The notes beneath the pieces were generated by a model that worked only from the letters and a program-made list of their open reading frames with translations, had not been told where the DNA came from and did no database searches. This document shows, in pieces, positions 17,309-25,385 of a stretch of DNA of 64,000 nt (its first letter is position 1; each line of letters opens with the position of its first letter). The position numbers and the translations under genes are program-made. Origin of the DNA: Hyphomicrobiales bacterium. GTDB taxonomy: Bacteria > Pseudomonadota > Alphaproteobacteria > Rhizobiales > Rhizobiaceae. The stretch lies in NCBI GenBank assembly GCA_003577315.1, contig QEVK01000008.1, forward strand, positions 62,001 to 126,000, given 5' to 3'.

Positions 17309-17997
17309 ATGTCGTCTTCCTTTCGTGCGATGAGTCTGGCGGCCTTGCGGATCGTCGCCGCGAGCGCCCCCGGCGTGCCCCGCGCGGCGTCCCGCTCGCG
17401 CACGAGGCTGGCGAAGCCGCGCGCGATCACCGCGCGCGCCTCCGGTCGCGTCAGCTTCGCGTCCCGCGTCAGCCAACGCTCGAACTCCCGCGTCGTGGGC
17501 AGCGTCCTTGCGCCGCCCTTGACGCTCTCCACCCGCGCGCCCGGCAGCATCGGGAAGGTCACGACCGAGATTTCCCACAGGTCGGCCTCGACGATGCGGC
17601 GCACGCCGGCCCTGGCGTCCTTGCGCGCCCTGACCGTGCGGAAGCCGATCGACAGCCCGTCGAGCGCGCCGGCGCGCATCAGCTCCAGCACCTCGCGCGC
17701 CCGGCCGACGCCCGGCGTCAGCCTGCCGCGCACCAGAAGGCCGCGCTCGTCCTCCGCGATGTCGAGCCAGGTGCCGATCGGCTCGGCCGGATCGTGCTGG
17801 TAGAGCATGCGGATGCCGGCCGCTCCGCGCCTGCGGATAGCGCGCGAGAACGCGCCCGGCTCGACCACGTCCCTGGCGAGGTCGACCTGGCCGAACAGGC
17901 TGGCATAGCCGCAGAAGGTGCCGTCCTCGCCGAGCTTGCCGATGGCGTTGCCGGCGAACTTGCGCTCGCAGGCGGGAAGCGCCGCTCCTTCATTCAT
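17305..17997 (-). CDS. GTA gp4, prohead protease (HK97 family)
   Basis: A 230-residue HK97-type prohead protease of the usual size. The FCGYASLFGQVDLARDVVEPGAF block contains the conserved region around the start of the protease fold; RMLYQHDPAEPIGTW provides the catalytic histidine and LDGLSIGFR the catalytic serine. It matures the capsid by cleaving the N-terminal part of gp5. It overlaps gp5 by 4 bp and the preceding small gene by 8 bp. Confidence 0.95.
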   Translation of the reverse strand: MNEGAALPACERKFAGNAIGKLGEDGTFCGYASLFGQVDLARDVVEPGAFSRAIRRRGAAGIRMLYQHDPAEPIGTWLDIAEDERGLLVRGRLTPGVGRAREVLELMRAGALDGLSIGFRTVRARKDARAGVRRIVEADLWEISVVTFPMLPGARVESVKGGARTLPTTREFERWLTRDAKLTRPEARAVIARGFASLVRERDAARGTPGALAATIRKAARLIARKEDDI

Positions 17998-18319
17998 GTC
18001 CGTTGCTCCACTTGTCTGCGTTGGGCCTGAAGAGGCGCATGATCGGCCCCAGCGCCCACCACGCGCACAGGCTCGCCGCGGCCGAGCCCATCAGCATGGC
18101 CTCGAACGGGCCGATCGCGCCCTCTATGCCGAGCTCGGCGGCGAGCTTCAGCCCGGCCGCGCCGCCGAAGACCAGCCCGCTCGCCACCCCGACGCCGAAG
18201 CGGATGCCGGCCTCGCGGCGCCCGTCCGGCAGCATGTAGGCGAGCGAGATCGCCGAGCCCGCCACCGCGCCCGCCGCCCTGGCAAGCCACAGCCAGGCCG
18301 CGTCCGTCATCTCGGTCAT
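17990..18319 (-). CDS. GTA gp3.5-position membrane protein (DUF6107-like)
   Basis: A 109-residue protein with three hydrophobic segments (about residues 10-28, 40-62 and 75-95) and a charged C-terminus. It lies between portal and protease, where alphaproteobacterial GTAs often carry one small gene; the sequence resembles the DUF6107 family as I recall it. The function is not known. The ATG at 18319 is chosen because GGAGG lies five bases upstream; ATG codons at 18331 and 18310 are less well placed. Confidence 0.75.
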   Translation of the reverse strand: MTEMTDAAWLWLARAAGAVAGSAISLAYMLPDGRREAGIRFGVGVASGLVFGGAAGLKLAAELGIEGAIGPFEAMLMGSAAASLCAWWALGPIMRLFRPNADKWSNGHE

Positions 18320-18345
18320 GTCGGCCTCCATCTCCGGTGTCCCGT

Positions 18346-19530
18346 TCACGGGCGGGGGCCGTAGCCCACCGCCTCGCGCTTCTCGTCGTCGCTCAGGAAG
18401 TCGGCGGCGCCGACGCGCGCCCACAGCGCCTCGCGCTCGGCGGCGAGCCCGTCGATGCGGTCGGCGTCCGGCTCCAGCCGCAGCTCCGCCCCGAAGCGCG
18501 GGCCGAGCCACGCCGACATCTCGGTCGCGGTGCGCGCCACCAGCGGCAGCACGGTCGTGCGGTAGAAGGCGCGGTTGGCCTCCTGGTAGTTGGAATAGGT
18601 GTTGTCGCCGGGGATGCCGAGGATCATCGGCGGCACGCCGAAGGCGAGCGCGATGTCGCGGCAGGCCGCGTTCTTGGCCTCGATGAAGTCCATGTCCTTC
18701 GGCGTCAGGCCCATGGCCTTCCAGTCGAGCCCGCCTTCCAGAAGCAGCGGCCGCCCGGCCGCCCGCGCCCCCGAATAGCCGTCCTCCAGCTCGCTCTTCA
18801 GCCGCTCGTACTGCTCCTCGGTCAGGTTGCCGCCTTCCTTCGGCGCATAGACCAGCGCACCCGAGGGCCTTGCCGAATTGTCGAGCAGGGCCTTGTTCCA
18901 GCGGCCGGCGGCGTTGTGGATGTCGAGCGCCATCAGCGCCGCCTGCAGCGGCGGAAAGCCGTAATGGTCGTCGAGCGGGTGGAACAGCCGCAGATGCAGC
19001 GCCCCGCCTTCCCCGCCCGATCCGAGCGCGATCCGCCGTTTCGCGCTCCCCTCGCGGTGCTCGACCGCCACCGGCCAGCCGGAAGCGTCGGCCACCACCG
19101 CCACCCGGTCGGGCCGCAGCGCGTGCAGCTCGCGCGCGCCCGCCGCCTCGACCAGCTCGACATAGGCGTTGCCCGACATCAGCAGGTGGCCGTAGAGCGT
19201 CTCCATGAAGCTCGTTCCGGCGCTGCGCCGGTTCGGCCGCGCCAGAAGCTCGAGCAGCGGATGCCCGGAAAGCTCGGCGGTGCCCTCATAGAGCAGCCAC
19301 GGCACGGCGGCGGCCGCTTCGGCGATCATGCGCACGGCCCGATGCACCACCGGGTTGCGCATGAAGCCCTCGCGGGCCAGCGCGGCATAGTCGCCGCGCG
19401 TCCACAGCGCCTCGCCCTGCCCGTGCAGCGCCACGAAGCCCAATCCCGTGCCCTTTTGCCCGACACTCCTCTGCCCGGCGCGCGTGACCGCGCCGGCCGG
19501 GCGTCGCGCCCACGGCCAGTTCCAATCCAT
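18346..19530 (-). CDS. GTA gp3, portal protein
   Basis: A 394-residue HK97-type portal protein. The conserved pieces are NPVVHRAVRMIAEAAAAVPW near residue 60, YGHLLMSGNAYVEL, and ACRDIALAFGVPPMILGIPGDNTYSNYQEANRAFY (abbreviated). Twelve copies form the vertex channel through which DNA is packed. It follows the terminase gene after 13 bp. Length and sequence are normal for the family. Confidence 0.95.
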   Translation of the reverse strand: MDWNWPWARRPAGAVTRAGQRSVGQKGTGLGFVALHGQGEALWTRGDYAALAREGFMRNPVVHRAVRMIAEAAAAVPWLLYEGTAELSGHPLLELLARPNRRSAGTSFMETLYGHLLMSGNAYVELVEAAGARELHALRPDRVAVVADASGWPVAVEHREGSAKRRIALGSGGEGGALHLRLFHPLDDHYGFPPLQAALMALDIHNAAGRWNKALLDNSARPSGALVYAPKEGGNLTEEQYERLKSELEDGYSGARAAGRPLLLEGGLDWKAMGLTPKDMDFIEAKNAACRDIALAFGVPPMILGIPGDNTYSNYQEANRAFYRTTVLPLVARTATEMSAWLGPRFGAELRLEPDADRIDGLAAEREALWARVGAADFLSDDEKREAVGYGPRP

Positions 19531-19543
19531 CGTCCGTTCCCGT

Positions 19544-20908
19544 TCAGCTCAGGTTTCTGATCCGCGGCCGCCCGGCGCGGCCGAGCAGCAGCTCGCTCAC
19601 CGCCCAGACGAGCGCGTCGACCCGGTCCGGCGAGCGTCCGCCGGAAAGCCCTTCCGGGCCGAAGTCGCACATCTCGTCCTCCAGCTCCGGCAGGCGTGTG
19701 GCATGAACGACGCGACCCTGGGCGTAGAGCGCGGCCACCGGCTCGGCGCGCAGCCACTTGCCGCGGCTCGCCCGCACCTCCCTGACCGGCACGGCCGCGT
19801 CGACCGTGCGCAGCACCGCCGTCACCATGTCGCCGCCCTGGTTGACCTCGGCGACGATGCAGTCGGCCTCGTATTCGCGATAGAGCGCCACCGCCCGGCC
19901 TGCCCAGTCGGAAGGCCGGGCGGCACGCAGCGTCGCATCGCGCAGCACCACCGCGCGGCCGGCCGAGTCCAGCCCCGCGACGACGATGCCGCAGGCATCC
20001 GACGTGCGCCGCGCCGTCGCCGGCGGGTCCACCGCCACCACGATGCGCGTCAGCGCGTCATGGCTGCCCGCCGTCCGCTCCAGCATGGCGCGGTTCCACA
20101 GCGCGTCGGGCCGATCCTCGATCAGCTCGCCGTCGAGCTCCTGCCGCGCCAGCCGCGTCCCGGCATAACGCGCCCTGACCGCCTCGATGAAGCCGTCGGC
20201 CAGGTTTTCGGCATTGTCCTCGGTGCGCATGCGCGTCACCGTGAAATGCGGATCGCTCACCAGCCGCCTGAACAGCGGCATCGGCCGCGGCGTCGTGGTC
20301 ACGAGCTGGCGCGGCTCCTCGCCGAGCCGCAGGCCGAACTGGAGCATGTCGAAGCAATCCTGCGCATTCTTCCACTTGGCCAGCTCGTCGCACCAGGCGG
20401 CCTCGAATTGCGGCCCGCGCAGGCTTTCAGGGTCCTCCGACGAGAAGGCCTGCGCCACCGCGCCGCTGTCCCACAACAGCCTGCGCCGCGTCGGCTCGTA
20501 GCGCGGCCGGCTCCAGCGCGAGATCGTGGCGATGCCGGAGGGTCCGTCCACCATCACCTCGCGCACGTCGCCCAGCGTCTCGCCGACCAGCGCGATGCGC
20601 ATGTGCCGCCGCCCGCCCGAAAAGGGCGCAAGGCCGCGCACCAGCGCGTTGACCCATTCGGCCCCCAGCCGTGTCTTGCCCGAGCCGCGCCCGCCCACCA
20701 CCAGCCAGTTGCGCGCGGCCGCGCCCGGGCGATACTGGGGCCCGCGCGCATGGCTCGCCCATTCAAGGCTCGCCAGCGCCAGCTCCCGCGTCGTGAACGT
20801 GGCCTCCAGCCATTTGCGTTGCGAGATGTCGGGCGAGATGTCGGGCCAGCCCGACGATCTGCCGGTCGAGCCTGTCGAGGATTGTGGCAATGTCGGCGTC
20901 CCGCTCAA
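19544..20908 (-). CDS. GTA gp2, large terminase subunit (DNA packaging ATPase/nuclease)
   Basis: A protein of about 454 residues. The Walker A motif VGGRGSGKTRLGAEW lies at about residues 65-79, followed by the ATPase domain with AAWCDELAKW as Walker B region and a C-terminal RNaseH-like nuclease domain with acidic residues in IVVAVDPPAT and SPDRVDALVWA. GTA terminases package host DNA by headful. There is no ATG near the expected start. TTG at 20908 with AAGGA eight bases upstream is the best candidate; ATG at 21025 would add a low-complexity leader that is the shadow of gp1. Confidence 0.9.
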   Translation of the reverse strand: MSGTPTLPQSSTGSTGRSSGWPDISPDISQRKWLEATFTTRELALASLEWASHARGPQYRPGAAARNWLVVGGRGSGKTRLGAEWVNALVRGLAPFSGGRRHMRIALVGETLGDVREVMVDGPSGIATISRWSRPRYEPTRRRLLWDSGAVAQAFSSEDPESLRGPQFEAAWCDELAKWKNAQDCFDMLQFGLRLGEEPRQLVTTTPRPMPLFRRLVSDPHFTVTRMRTEDNAENLADGFIEAVRARYAGTRLARQELDGELIEDRPDALWNRAMLERTAGSHDALTRIVVAVDPPATARRTSDACGIVVAGLDSAGRAVVLRDATLRAARPSDWAGRAVALYREYEADCIVAEVNQGGDMVTAVLRTVDAAVPVREVRASRGKWLRAEPVAALYAQGRVVHATRLPELEDEMCDFGPEGLSGGRSPDRVDALVWAVSELLLGRAGRPRIRNLS

Positions 20909-21263
20909 GCTGCTTTTCCTTCGCGCCGTCCTCGTCGCGCGTGATCTCACCGATCTTGGCGAGGATGCGGGCCGTCGCGGCCAGCTCCGCAACGCCCGCC
21001 TTGTCGAGCGGCGCGTCGTCTGCATCCGCGCGAAGCTGCTCGCGCTCGATCCTGTCGAGTAGGCGGTCGTGAACCCGCGCGATGCGCTGCGCCCGCGACA
21101 GCCCGGCCGAGGCCGGCAGCGCCCAGCCCTCCTTCTCGGCGCGGTCCGCCAGCGTGCCCGCCTTCAGCCCGCACGCCGCCGCCACGCGCTCGGGCGTCGC
21201 CGCCGCGCCTTCCATCAACGCGCGCCGCGCCGCCCAGGCAGCCTCTGCCCTGCCCGCACCCAT
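20763..21263 (-). CDS. GTA gp1-position protein, probable small terminase subunit
   Basis: A 166-residue protein and the first gene of the GTA operon. The N-terminal half (MEGAAATPERVAAACGLKAGTLADRAEKEGW, abbreviated) resembles the helix-turn-helix start of small terminase-type proteins, and the rest is helical and charged. In RcGTA gp1 acts as the small terminase. The ATG at 21263 has AAGGA at a good distance. Its 3' end overlaps the proposed gp2 start by about 146 bases, so either the overlap is real or the gp2 start is later. Function is inferred from position. Confidence 0.7.
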   Translation of the reverse strand: MGAGRAEAAWAARRALMEGAAATPERVAAACGLKAGTLADRAEKEGWALPASAGLSRAQRIARVHDRLLDRIEREQLRADADDAPLDKAGVAELAATARILAKIGEITRDEDGAKEKQLERDADIATILDRLDRQIVGLARHLARHLATQMAGGHVHDAGAGAGEP

Positions 21264-21356
21264 CGTCCATTCCTTGTATGGAGAGACCGCCTCTGCCCGC
21301 GCCGTCGTGCTCCGGGCTGGCCCGGCCTGTCGGCGCAGTTTTCCGACGATGACAAA

Positions 21357-21385
21357 ACACTAGCAGACCACCGTCACGGTGTCAA
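21357..21385 (-). promoter_or_regulatory. Sigma-70-type promoter of the GTA operon with 13-bp palindrome in the spacer
   Basis: On the minus strand TTGACA (21385-21380) and TAGTGT (21362-21357) are separated by exactly 17 bp, about 95 bp upstream of gp1. The palindrome CACCGTCACGGTG (21369-21381) fills most of the spacer and touches the -35 box, where a bound protein would block RNA polymerase. It is a good candidate operator for a repressor of GTA expression; which protein binds is not known. Confidence 0.7.
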
Positions 21386-21400
21386 GAAAATATTCCTATC
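21386..21400 (-). promoter_or_regulatory. 15-bp element abutting the -35 box of the GTA promoter
   Basis: The minus strand reads GATAGGAATATTTTC and runs directly into the TTGACA -35 box. The same element with one mismatch (GATAGGAATATGTTC) occurs at 32002-32016 upstream of the DnaA-like regulator gene. Its position next to -35 is where class II activators bind. A role as an activator site is inference. Confidence 0.45.
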
Positions 21401-21568
21401 TTTTTTGCGCCCGATCACCGGCGATTTACCGCCCGCGCCTTGTCGGCGATGCGGAAATGAGCAAGAACACCTCGACAGCGGCCCGCGCGCCTGCCCTCAA
21501 TCCGCCCCGTTGCGGCTGGAGGCTGGTCCGGGGTCGCAGGCATGTCGGCGGCGTGGGCGCAAGGCGCG

Positions 21569-23716
21569 ATGTTCAATCCGTTCCGGAAACGCAAATCCAG
21601 GGTTCCTCGCGCGACATGGCTTCTGGCCGTCGATGCCTGGATCGATTCCACGCTCTACGAAGCCGGCTTCCGCGCGCGCGAGGCGTGGGAGAACCTCACC
21701 ATCTTCTTCCGGCGCTTCCGCGTCTCGGGCTGGCGGCGCGGCCTGGTCGAGCTCGCCAGCGAAGGCTTCACCATGGGCACGGCCGGCTCCATCGTGCTTC
21801 TGGCGCTGGCCCTTCCCGCCTTCGAGGAAACGGCCAAGGACTGGCGCAGCCAGGGCGACTACGCCGTCACCTTCCTCGACCGCTACGGCAACGAGATCGG
21901 CCAGCGCGGCATCATCCAGCGCGACTCGGTGCCGGTCGACGAGCTGCCCGACCATGTCGTCAAGGCCGTGCTCGCCACCGAGGACCGCCGCTTCTTCGAC
22001 CATTTCGGCATCGACTTCATCGGCCTCGCCCGCGCGCTCAGCGAGAACGTGCGTGCCAATTCCGTGGTGCAGGGCGGCTCGACGCTGACCCAGCAGCTCG
22101 CCAAGAACCTGTTCCTGACCAACGAGCGCTCGATGGAGCGCAAGATCAAGGAAGCGTATCTGGCGCTGTGGCTGGAGTGGAACCTGACCAAGAAGGAGAT
22201 CCTCCAGCTCTATCTCGACCGCGCCTATCTCGGCGGCGGCACCTTCGGCATCGCGGCGGCGGCCGACTTCTATTTCAACAAGGGCGTCAAGGAGCTGTCG
22301 CTGGCCGAGGCGGCGATGATCGCGGGCCTGTTCAAGGCGCCCGGCAACTACGCGCCGCACATCAACCTGCCGGCCGCGCGCGGCCGCGCCAACGTCGTGC
22401 TCTCCAACATGGTCGACGCCGGCTTCATGACCGAGGGTCAGGTGCTCTCGGCGCGGCTGCACCCGGCGACCGCCGTGGACCGCGCCGGCCGCGAGACGCC
22501 CGACTACTTCCTCGACTGGGCTTTCGAGGAGGTCAAGAAGATCGCGCCGAAGAACGGCCCCCATTCGCTCGTCGCCCGCACCACGCTCGACATGGATTTG
22601 CAGAGGGCGGCCGAGGAATCGGTCGAGTTCCACCTGCGCCAGCACGGCCAGGCCTATCGTGTCAGCGAGGGCGCGATGGTGCTTCTGGAGACCAATGGCG
22701 CCGTGCGCGCCATCGTCGGCGGCCGCGACTATGCGCGCAGCCAGTTCAACCGCGCCACGCGGGCGCTGCGCCAGACCGGCTCGTCGTTCAAGCCCTATGT
22801 CTACACCGCCGCGATGGAAGCGGGCTTCACGCCCGAGTCGATCGTGCCCGACGCGCCGATAAGCTGGGGCGGCTGGTCGCCGCGCAACTACGGGCGCGGC
22901 TATGCCGGGCGCGTGCCGCTCGCCACCTCGCTCATCCGCTCCTACAACACCGTGCCGGTGCGGCTCGCCAAGGAGCACCTGTCGATCCCCGTCATCGTCG
23001 AGAAGACCCGGGCGATGGGCGTCGAATCGGAGCTGAACGGCCACAAGACCATGGTGCTCGGCACCTCGGGCATGACGGTCATGGACCAGGCCACCGGCTA
23101 TCTCACCCTCGCCAATGGCGGCTTGACCGGCACCCGCCACGGCATCACCCAGCTCGTCACCCATTCGGGCGAGGTGGTCTACGATTTCGGCCGCGACGCG
23201 CCCGGGCCGGTGCGCGCCGTCACCGAGCAGGCGGCGGCGGCGATGAATTCGATCATGGTGCAGATTCCCGAGATCGGCACGGCGCGCCGCGCCGCGCTGC
23301 CCGGCATCCGCTCGGCCGGCAAGACCGGCACCGCCCAGGCCTATCGCGACGCCTGGTATGTCGGCTACACCGGCAACTACCTCGCCGCCGTGTGGCTGGG
23401 CAACGACGACTATTCGCCCACGCGCAACATGACGGGCGGCTCGGTTCCGGCCATGGTCTGGCAGCGCGTCATGGCCTTCGCCCACCAGAATGTCGAGCTG
23501 AAGCCCATTCCCGGCATCGACAAGCCCTTCCTCGACGCGCCCCCCGTCGTCGCCGAGGCCGGCGCCGGAGAAGCGGACGGCGAGGTCGCGGAGGTCGAGC
23601 GCCCCTCGACGCTGTCGCCGCGCACCACGCGGCTTCTGCTCGACTTCTCGCAGGCGTTCCGCGAGGCGCCGGCGCTGCGCCTGCCCTCGAGCCCCGAGAC
23701 GCTGTCGTCGCTGTGA
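21569..23716 (+). CDS. Class A penicillin-binding protein (PBP1a-type transglycosylase/transpeptidase)
   Basis: A 715-residue bifunctional peptidoglycan synthase. An N-terminal membrane helix is followed by the glycosyltransferase domain with EDRRFFDHFGID and GGSTLTQQLAKNLF, then the transpeptidase domain with SSFKP (SxxK serine), SYN (in IRSYNTVP) and KTGT (in SAGKTGTAQAY). It polymerises and cross-links glycan strands on the periplasmic side of the inner membrane. ATG at 21569 (MFNPFRKRK) matches the usual start of rhizobial homologues; an in-frame ATG at 21542 would add nine residues. It is transcribed divergently from the GTA operon. Confidence 0.94.
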   Translation: MFNPFRKRKSRVPRATWLLAVDAWIDSTLYEAGFRAREAWENLTIFFRRFRVSGWRRGLVELASEGFTMGTAGSIVLLALALPAFEETAKDWRSQGDYAVTFLDRYGNEIGQRGIIQRDSVPVDELPDHVVKAVLATEDRRFFDHFGIDFIGLARALSENVRANSVVQGGSTLTQQLAKNLFLTNERSMERKIKEAYLALWLEWNLTKKEILQLYLDRAYLGGGTFGIAAAADFYFNKGVKELSLAEAAMIAGLFKAPGNYAPHINLPAARGRANVVLSNMVDAGFMTEGQVLSARLHPATAVDRAGRETPDYFLDWAFEEVKKIAPKNGPHSLVARTTLDMDLQRAAEESVEFHLRQHGQAYRVSEGAMVLLETNGAVRAIVGGRDYARSQFNRATRALRQTGSSFKPYVYTAAMEAGFTPESIVPDAPISWGGWSPRNYGRGYAGRVPLATSLIRSYNTVPVRLAKEHLSIPVIVEKTRAMGVESELNGHKTMVLGTSGMTVMDQATGYLTLANGGLTGTRHGITQLVTHSGEVVYDFGRDAPGPVRAVTEQAAAAMNSIMVQIPEIGTARRAALPGIRSAGKTGTAQAYRDAWYVGYTGNYLAAVWLGNDDYSPTRNMTGGSVPAMVWQRVMAFAHQNVELKPIPGIDKPFLDAPPVVAEAGAGEADGEVAEVERPSTLSPRTTRLLLDFSQAFREAPALRLPSSPETLSSL

Positions 23717-23870
23717 CGGCGCGCGCGGGGCATCGGCGCGGCGCCGTCCGCGCCGCGGCCCTCCCTCTCGCGGACCGCCTCGAAATGGCTTGACATTCGG
23801 CGCGGCTGCGGCGACCGCTTGGCGCGACCGCCTCCTCCCGCCGGCCGCGCCCGGCGCCATCGACCGGACC

Positions 23871-24455
23871 ATGCTCAAATCCATCCTGCTCACGGCCCTG
23901 ACGCTCGCCATCGCCCTCGTCGGCGGGGCCGGCAGCGTCTGGCTGGCGCTCGACAGGGATTTCGGCTTCGGCACCGTCACCATCGGCAACTGGACCGCCT
24001 TCCCCGACCACGGCACGCCCGCCGCCGATCCCTATTCGCGCGCGCGCTTCTCGCGCGAGGCCGATCTGGCGCTCGGCCGCGCCGAGGGCCTCGTCTTCAC
24101 CGCGCGGCGCGACAGCGACGGCCGCCCGCTGCTTCTGGAGTGCCGCTACCGCATCCACGGCAGCCTGCCGCCGGCGCGGTTCTGGACGCTCTACGCTCGC
24201 GACGCCGACCATCGCGTCATCACGGTCGAGGGCGGAAGGGCGCCGGCCCTCCACTCGCTGGCGCTGCTTCGCGGGCCCGACAACACCGTGGCGACCACCG
24301 TCTCGCGCCATGCCGCGCCCGGCAACTGGCTGGCCGTCGCCGGCTCGGGTCCGTTTTCGCTGGTGCTGACGCTCTACGACACGGCCATCACCTCGAGCGC
24401 GCGCATCGCCGAGGTGGAGCTGCCGGGCATCACCCGCGAGGGCTGCGATGGGTAG
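23871..24455 (+). CDS. DUF1214 domain protein with N-terminal membrane anchor
   Basis: A 194-residue protein: an N-terminal hydrophobic helix (LKSILLTALTLAIALVGGAG) and a DUF1214 domain, with FGTVTIGNWTAFPD near the start and FSLVLTLYDTAI near the end. It overlaps the next gene by 8 bp. DUF1214 and DUF1254 are normally neighbours or fused; no catalytic role is established for the pair in rhizobia. The start at 23871 was chosen because it leads straight into the membrane helix. Confidence 0.88.
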   Translation: MLKSILLTALTLAIALVGGAGSVWLALDRDFGFGTVTIGNWTAFPDHGTPAADPYSRARFSREADLALGRAEGLVFTARRDSDGRPLLLECRYRIHGSLPPARFWTLYARDADHRVITVEGGRAPALHSLALLRGPDNTVATTVSRHAAPGNWLAVAGSGPFSLVLTLYDTAITSSARIAEVELPGITREGCDG

Positions 24456-24987
24456 GCTCGTCCACGCCCTCCTCCTCGGCCTCGTCGGCGCCGGCATCGT
24501 CCACATCGCGGTGCTGCTGCTCGTTCCGGCCTATTCGGAGCGCGACGCCTGGTCCGCCCTGTCGCAGCAGGCGAATTTCTACCGCCTCGTGCGGCTCGAC
24601 CCGCCCGACGCGCCGCCGCTGATCGGCTCGCTCGACCCGCTTTCCGATGCCGTCGCCTGCCGCTTCGACCTCACCGACGGCGTCATGCAGCTTCATGGCG
24701 AGGGCTCCGCCCCCTACTGGTCGGTTTCGGTCTACGACCGCACCGGCCTCAACATCTTCTCGCTCAACGACCGATCCTCGCCGCGCGGCAGGCTCGACTT
24801 CGTCGTGGCGACGCCCACCCAGATGATTTCGCTGCGCAACGCGCTGCCGCCCGAGCTGGACGAATCGGTCTTCGTCGAGGCCGACATCGGTGAAGGCATC
24901 GCGGTGGTGCGCACCTTCGCGCCCGACGAGAGCTTCGAGCCCTCCGTCTCGGCCTGGCTGCGCGGCATCGGCTGCACGCTGCACTGA
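24448..24987 (+). CDS. DUF1254 domain protein with N-terminal membrane anchor
   Basis: A 179-residue protein with an N-terminal hydrophobic helix (LVHALLLGLVGAGIVHIAVLLLVP, abbreviated) and a DUF1254-type domain containing APYWSVSVYDRTGLNIFSLND. It is translationally coupled to the DUF1214 gene by an 8-bp overlap. The pair is common in rhizobia as two single-domain membrane-anchored proteins. The function is unknown. Confidence 0.87.
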   Translation: MGRLVHALLLGLVGAGIVHIAVLLLVPAYSERDAWSALSQQANFYRLVRLDPPDAPPLIGSLDPLSDAVACRFDLTDGVMQLHGEGSAPYWSVSVYDRTGLNIFSLNDRSSPRGRLDFVVATPTQMISLRNALPPELDESVFVEADIGEGIAVVRTFAPDESFEPSVSAWLRGIGCTLH

Positions 24988-25033
24988 AGACGCGCGGCCT
25001 GCCACGCGCCGGGCGGCCGCTATGCCCGCCCGC

Positions 25034-25219
25034 CTACGCCTTGTGCTTGCGCCCGCGGCGGCCGTTGCTTGCCACGCTCGGCGGCGTCTTGGTCGTGCCG
25101 CCGTCCTGCGGGTGCTCGTAGCGCACGCCGGGGAAGATGATGATCGTGGCGGCGCATCCCGGTGCCGGCGCCGGCGAGAAAGCTCTGGGGCGAATGACGA
25201 ATGGAACTATTGTAGCCAT
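25034..25219 (-). CDS. Small conserved hypothetical protein
   Basis: A 61-residue basic protein starting MATIVPFVIRPRAFS, with a short hydrophobic ATIIIFPGVRYE segment in the middle and a lysine/arginine-rich tail (GRRGRKHKA). From memory, similar short proteins with the IVIFPGVRYE block occur in other Phyllobacteriaceae, which supports expression. The ATG is followed by a plausible reading frame in an otherwise uncoded interval. No function can be assigned. Confidence 0.55.
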   Translation of the reverse strand: MATIVPFVIRPRAFSPAPAPGCAATIIIFPGVRYEHPQDGGTTKTPPSVASNGRRGRKHKA

Positions 25220-25290
25220 GGCTGCGCTCGTTTCCGGTTTCGATCGGAGCAGGACGCTACGTCTCCGCAGTCATAACGCCCACCATAGAG

Positions 25291-25305
25291 TTAACAGCAC
25301 GCTAA
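25291..25305. promoter_or_regulatory. CtrA-like binding site upstream of the DUF2336 gene
   Basis: TTAA-CAGCACG-CTAA matches the CtrA consensus TTAA-N7-TTAA at seven of eight positions. It lies about 80 bp upstream of the DUF2336 gene and about 70 bp upstream of the small minus-strand gene. CtrA is the cell-cycle regulator of alphaproteobacteria. One near-match in 64 kb could occur by chance. Confidence 0.35.
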
Positions 25306-25385
25306 CACATTCGCTCTATGTTTAGCGACGGCGTATCCGGCCGCCCTCGCCGGGCGGCGCGGCCGCCGGTCAGTCAGCGTATCGA

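Noticed and set aside
6733..21263. Interpretation as a temperate prophage
   Set aside because: No integrase, repressor, replication genes or attachment sites; gene order and content match the GTA family throughout.
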